Positions 6,842-10,275 of a DNA stretch of 10,275 bases are shown here, in pieces. Every line of letters starts with the position of its first letter. Within the stretch, counting starts at the first letter, position 1. The position numbers and the translations under genes were made by a program. The DNA comes from Chloroflexota bacterium (GTDB taxonomy: Bacteria > Chloroflexota > Anaerolineae > B4-G1): NCBI GenBank assembly GCA_003648125.1, contig QMOE01000034.1:1-10275 (forward strand), given 5' to 3'. Under the pieces are notes generated by a model that saw only the letters and a list, made by a program, of their open reading frames with translations, had not been told where the DNA came from and did no database searches.

Positions 6842-8311
6842 TTGTTTGGAGAACCCACACTCACATTAGGGCAGACGATAGGGCTTCTTTCGCCCGAACT
6901 GCTGCTCCTCCTGGCGGGGTTGGTCATCTTGGGCCTGGATGCCATCTCGCCGCGCAAAGAGGAAAAGCCGTGGCTACCCCGTGTCGCGCTGATAGGATTG
7001 GCCGCCGCGCTGGTCGCCACGATCATGCTCTGGGGCTACAATACGCGAGTGCTTTCCGTGCTCTCCTGCGACCCCTTTGCCCTGATGGTCAAAATGGTGG
7101 CGCTGGTTGCGATGGGAATCGTGATCCTCGCCTCCGACGCATACATTCGAGCACGCAGCCGGTATCCGGGCGAGTTCTACGCCTTGTTGATCTTTGCCAC
7201 CCTGGCGATATGTTTACTGGGCGGAGCGACCAACCTGATCATGGTTTACGTGGCTTTCGAGTTCCTCAGCATCACCTCCTACATCCTCACAGGCTTTTTG
7301 CGCGACGACAAACGCTCAACCGAGGCGGCGATCAAGTATTTCCTGTACGGCGCGGGCGTGTCGGCGGTGATGCTCTACGGTATATCCTGGTTCTACGGGC
7401 TGACCGGAACCACAGACCTGGTAGGTATCGCGGAGGCATTGACGGGAACCCTGCGACCAGTCGTCCTCCCCGCGCTGGTGTTCGTGGCGGCGGGCTTTGC
7501 CTTCAAGATCGGCGCCGTCCCCTTCCACCAGTGGGCGCCGGATGCCTACGAGGGCGCGCCGACCCCCGTCACGGCCTTCCTTTCAGTCTGCCCCAAGATC
7601 GCCGGTTTCGCTCTCATCGTGCGCGTGCTGCTGACCGCGCTGCCGCCATCTGGCCTGGAAATCCTGGGCGGAGATTGGCGCGCCCTGTTGATGGCTATCT
7701 CGGCCATCACGATGACATTCGGCAACCTGGTGGCGATGTGGCAGACAAACATCAAGCGACTGCTGGCCTACTCTAGCATCGCCCAGGCCGGCTACATCCT
7801 CATCGGCGTGGTTGCGGCTTCTCCTCGGGGAGTGACGGCGGTGTTGCTTTACCTATCTGCTTACGCAGTGACCAACCTGGGCGCTTTCGCCGTCGTGATC
7901 GCTTTTTCCAACCAGACCGGTTCCGACGAGATTGAGGACTATGCCGGGCTGCACAAGCGGGCGCCTGGGCTGGCGATGATCTTGCTCATCTGCCTGCTTT
8001 CGCTGGCCGGCATTCCCCTGACGGCTGGCTTTATCGGCAAACTGTGGCTCTTCTCGGCCGCGCTCAAGGAGGGGTTGCTCTGGCTGGCCGTCGTCGGCGT
8101 GATCAACAGCGTCATCTCCATCTCCTACTATTGGAAGATCATCCGCGCCATCTACCTCACTCCAGCAGAGACGGAGGAACGGATAGATACCTCACCCGCG
8201 CTGGCAATTGCACTGGGAGTGGCCGTGACGGGTGTGTTTATCGTGGGAATTTTCCCCAGCTTGATCTTGAACCTGCTTCAGACCGCCGCCCAGATATTTT
8301 TCGTGGGATAG
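6842..8311 (+). CDS. nuoN: NADH:quinone oxidoreductase subunit N (antiporter-like proton pump)
   Basis: NuoN is the proximal antiporter-like subunit, next to NuoK. Family residues are visible: E140 in AFEFLSITSYIL, K165 in AAIKYFLYGA, K222 in FKIGAVPFHQWAPDAYEGAPTP, K252 in CPKIAGF and K400 in GFIGKLWLF. The NIKRLLAYSSIAQAGY segment (303-318) is typical. At 489 residues it has normal length. It begins with TTG at 6842, backed by a strong ribosome binding site; starting at the next ATG would remove the first membrane helices. Its stop is 12 bases before the next gene, which belongs to the ATP synthase set, and the intervening bases contain only that gene's ribosome binding site. Confidence 0.96.
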   Translation: MFGEPTLTLGQTIGLLSPELLLLLAGLVILGLDAISPRKEEKPWLPRVALIGLAAALVATIMLWGYNTRVLSVLSCDPFALMVKMVALVAMGIVILASDAYIRARSRYPGEFYALLIFATLAICLLGGATNLIMVYVAFEFLSITSYILTGFLRDDKRSTEAAIKYFLYGAGVSAVMLYGISWFYGLTGTTDLVGIAEALTGTLRPVVLPALVFVAAGFAFKIGAVPFHQWAPDAYEGAPTPVTAFLSVCPKIAGFALIVRVLLTALPPSGLEILGGDWRALLMAISAITMTFGNLVAMWQTNIKRLLAYSSIAQAGYILIGVVAASPRGVTAVLLYLSAYAVTNLGAFAVVIAFSNQTGSDEIEDYAGLHKRAPGLAMILLICLLSLAGIPLTAGFIGKLWLFSAALKEGLLWLAVVGVINSVISISYYWKIIRAIYLTPAETEERIDTSPALAIALGVAVTGVFIVGIFPSLILNLLQTAAQIFFVG

Positions 8312-8323
8312 GAGAAGGAAACA

Positions 8324-8593
8324 ATGCCATCGCCCAAACCGTCCATCAATTGGGCGGAAGCGATCTGGGTACTGCTTATGGGTGCGCGGGGCGGGCTAAT
8401 GATCGCCCTGCCCGTGCTGGCGGGACTGGCATTGGGGTTTCTGCTGGATAATCGCTTTGGCACCTTGCCACTCATCAGCCTGATATTGACGGCAATCGGT
8501 GGAATTGTTGGCCCAATTATACTCTACCGTTGGGTGGTGTCAGCGGTAAAGCAGCGGATGGAAACTAAACAGAACGAGGAGAAGCCTGAATGA
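8324..8593 (+). CDS. atpZ: AtpZ/AtpI-type small membrane protein of the ATP synthase operon
   Basis: This 89-residue protein has two hydrophobic helices (about 22-40 and 48-69) joined by a short turn, with GFLLDNRFGTLP at 38-49 and a Gly-rich second helix ending in LYRW. This pattern fits the AtpZ-like family (putative F1Fo ATPase subunit, Pfam ATPase_gene1) better than the larger four-helix AtpI. Such proteins are encoded at the head of atp operons and are linked to Mg2+/Ca2+ supply or c-ring assembly, though their exact job is not settled. ATG at 8324 is preceded by GGAGAAGG. The stop overlaps the atpB start as ATGA, so the two are translationally coupled. The symbol is by family resemblance; AtpI would be the alternative name. 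Confidence 0.82.
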   Translation: MPSPKPSINWAEAIWVLLMGARGGLMIALPVLAGLALGFLLDNRFGTLPLISLILTAIGGIVGPIILYRWVVSAVKQRMETKQNEEKPE

Positions 8594-9597
8594 ACTTGCA
8601 AGCCCTCAAGACACCACGAGGCCGCCTGACACTCCTATTCGTCGTGTTGGTAATCGGCGGCTTGTTTGCAGTGGGAGTGCTGAGAGAAGAGGCCGAGCTA
8701 CCAGCGATCTCGCTGGCTGCGGAGGAGATACCGCTTCCTTTCTCACTTCCCTTTTACGGCAACCACATCCCCAACACACTGCCCTCCACCTTTCTGACGA
8801 TGGCGATCTTGATCCTGATTGGGCTGGCCTACAACCGCGCCCAACGTCAGGAAGGCCCCCCATCCCGCTTCCGAGTGGCCGTAGAAGCCGTGGCCGAAGG
8901 CATGCTCAATTTTATGGAGAACGCGGTAGGTGAGAAAGCCAAACTCTTTTTCCCCCTGGTGGCGACCTTTTTCCTGTTCATCGCTATCAGCAACTGGTGC
9001 GGAATTCTGCCGGGGTTCGGCTCCATCGGCGTGTGGGCCCTCCCCCACGCTGAGGAAGCGCACGCCGCAGAGCACGAGGGAGAAGAAATTGCCGCCGAAC
9101 CGGGCGAGGAACTAGAGCTAATTCCCCTCTTCCGCTCGGCCAACGCCCACCTCAGCACGACGCTGGCGCTGGCTATCGTTTCGGTAGCCGCGGCTCAATA
9201 CTTTGGTTTCAAGGCGCTGGGTGTCTCCTACCTGAATAAATACCTGAACTTTAGAGCTTCCTCTCCCAAACCCGATCCTACACAGAAAGGTTTGCAGGGA
9301 ATTGTCTCCAAATTCGCTCGGGGTATAGAGATTATTGTCAACGGTATCGTCGGACTGATAGAGATCATCCTGGAAGTGCTCAAAGTTCTGCCTTTCTCCT
9401 TCCGTCTCTTTGGTAATATCTTTGCCGGCGAAGTATTGCTGTTCGTGGTCAGCTTTCTGTTCGCCTTTGTCTTCCCGGTCATTTTCCTGGGATTGGAACT
9501 CTTTGTCGGTCTTATCCAGGGACTCATCTTTGCCATGCTGACCCTGGTCTTTTTCTCTGTGGCGACAACTTCTCACCACGATGAGGAATCACATTAA
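8590..9597 (+). CDS. atpB: F1Fo ATP synthase subunit a
   Basis: Subunit a forms the two proton half-channels of Fo next to the c-ring. The essential arginine is R272 in PFSFRLFGNIFAGE (269-281), and the last helix has the usual LIQGLIFAMLTLVFF (308-322) with Q310. At 335 residues it is longer than most (about 240-290). Extra sequence includes an N-terminal hydrophobic helix (about 13-30) before the usual first segment, and a loop at 152-177 very rich in Glu, Ala and His. After the loop, the segment usually read as NADLNTTLALA is NAHLSTTLALA (185-195), so the usual acidic residue is H187. ATG at 8590 overlaps the upstream stop (ATGA) with GAGGAG at 8576-8581. atpE follows after 36 bases. Confidence 0.95.
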   Translation: MNLQALKTPRGRLTLLFVVLVIGGLFAVGVLREEAELPAISLAAEEIPLPFSLPFYGNHIPNTLPSTFLTMAILILIGLAYNRAQRQEGPPSRFRVAVEAVAEGMLNFMENAVGEKAKLFFPLVATFFLFIAISNWCGILPGFGSIGVWALPHAEEAHAAEHEGEEIAAEPGEELELIPLFRSANAHLSTTLALAIVSVAAAQYFGFKALGVSYLNKYLNFRASSPKPDPTQKGLQGIVSKFARGIEIIVNGIVGLIEIILEVLKVLPFSFRLFGNIFAGEVLLFVVSFLFAFVFPVIFLGLELFVGLIQGLIFAMLTLVFFSVATTSHHDEESH

Positions 9598-9870
<273 letters not shown>

Positions 9871-9903
9871 CCCGATTAGCCTTATCCTGCCACGACAAGT
9901 GGA

Positions 9904-9909
9904 AAGGAG
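9904..9909 (+). promoter_or_regulatory. Ribosome binding site of atpF
   Basis: AAGGAG lies 7 bases before TTG at 9917. It supports this start and reading frame; the TTG at 9910 directly after it is in another frame and too close. Confidence 0.75.
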
Positions 9910-9916
9910 TTGAACC

Positions 9917-10275
9917 TTGGATGCATTGGGAAAACTAGGCATCAACGGCCTGTTCTTGCTGTCTCAAATCATCAACTTTCTCATCCTTTTTGGCGCGTTG
10001 AGCGTTTTCCTCTGGAAGCCGCTAATGCAGAGTCTGGACAAACGTCGTCAGATGCTGGAAAAAGAGAAAAAAGATGCCGCGACATTGGCGGAAGAACGCG
10101 CCAACATTGCGGCGGAGCAAGCGCGCATTCTAGATCAAGCTCGCGGAGAAGCGAATAAAATCACCGCAACAGCGCGTGAGCAGGCCCAAGCCGTGGCCGA
10201 ACAAGCCGCCCAGGAAATGCGCCAGAAGGAAGCGGATGTATTAGCCGCGGCCCGTCAAACCGCCGAGGAGGAACG
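9917..10275 (+). CDS. atpF: F1Fo ATP synthase subunit b (5' part, cut by window end)
   Basis: Subunit b is the peripheral stalk that holds F1 to subunit a. The frame from TTG 9917 stays open to the window edge: 119 complete codons without a stop. The N-terminal hydrophobic helix is at about 11-33 and ends in FLWKPLMQSLDKRRQ (31-45), the typical b-subunit junction. From about 45 on it is a charged, Ala/Glu/Arg-rich helix with a coiled-coil character (EKEKKDAATLAEERANIAAE, then AREQAQAVAEQ). A full-length b is usually 155-170 residues, so about 40-50 residues lie beyond the window. An overlapping ORF at 9910-10158 is a shadow in another frame. The usual continuation would be atpH, A, G, D and C. 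Confidence 0.93.
   Translation, partial: MDALGKLGINGLFLLSQIINFLILFGALSVFLWKPLMQSLDKRRQMLEKEKKDAATLAEERANIAAEQARILDQARGEANKITATAREQAQAVAEQAAQEMRQKEADVLAAARQTAEEE

Noticed and set aside
6670..7776. 368-residue + strand ORF overlapping nuoM and nuoN
   Set aside because: It crosses the nuoM/nuoN junction in another frame, is rich in Arg, Gly, His and Pro, and matches no family; nuoM and nuoN explain the region.
480..8311. Mrp-type Na+/H+ antiporter or hydrogenase-linked membrane module
   Set aside because: The presence of true NuoA, NuoH and NuoJ motifs and of NuoL, M and N in canonical order identifies complex I rather than an Mrp cluster; no hydrogenase subunit is in the window.
8486..8523. 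Possible internal promoter inside the atpZ-like gene (TTGACG and TATACT)
   Set aside because: The spacing between the boxes is 26 bases, far from the 16-18 needed, and no better -35 is present for that -10.
9880..9909. Small hairpin before atpF (CCAC/GTGG)
   Set aside because: The stem is only four base pairs and there is no T-run, so it is neither a credible terminator nor a clear ribosome-site switch.
9910..10158. 82-residue ORF starting at 9910
   Set aside because: It is out of frame with the recognisable subunit b, which has a membrane helix and long charged helix from TTG 9917; its composition looks random.

Overview
The window holds a compact, single-strand run of respiratory genes. 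All eleven recognisable genes lie on the + strand: seven membrane subunits of NADH:quinone oxidoreductase (complex I; nuoA, H, J, K, L, M, N), followed without a break by the start of an F1Fo ATP synthase operon (atpZ-like, atpB, atpE and the 5' part of atpF, which is cut by the window edge). The minus strand shows only shadow ORFs. No rRNA, tRNA, CRISPR, transposase or phage gene was found.

The organism is a bacterium. The split nuo cluster, the long NuoL, the atpZ-atpB-atpE-atpF order, the frequent TTG starts and the GC-rich dyad repeats in the intergenic DNA together suggest Chloroflexota, perhaps the Anaerolineae. This is an inference from general knowledge; there is no phylogenetic marker in the window that settles it.

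Layout. Bases 1-328 are a GC-rich tandem repeat of about 73 bp (4 full units plus a partial one, probably continuing to the left). Bases 329-479 are a more AT-rich control region with two tandem sigma70-like promoters, each with a 17-base spacer and an extended -10 (TG one base upstream of the -10 hexamer). The second is nearly consensus (TTGGCA-17-TATAAT). Bases 480-8311 carry nuoAHJKLMN with gaps of 2 to 42 bases. Bases 8324-10275 carry atpZ-like, atpB, atpE and atpF. The nuoN-to-atpZ gap is only 12 bases and no terminator or credible internal promoter was seen, so the two complexes are probably co-transcribed.

How the genes work together. The nuo genes encode exactly the hydrophobic proton-pumping arm of complex I. 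The peripheral-arm genes nuoB, C, D, E, F, G and I, which in the classical order would sit between nuoA and nuoH and between nuoH and nuoJ, are all absent here and must be elsewhere if the complex is complete. The membrane arm builds the proton gradient and the ATP synthase Fo sector spends it, so one transcript would carry both generator and consumer.

The main oddities are the membrane-arm-only nuo cluster joined to atp, a three-fold 26-residue repeat in the C-terminal part of NuoL, a c-subunit whose helix-1 glycine motif is largely replaced, an a-subunit with an acidic/His loop and altered residues after it, and the upstream tandem repeat. No clearly new biological system was found; this is mostly core energy metabolism with some unusual features.
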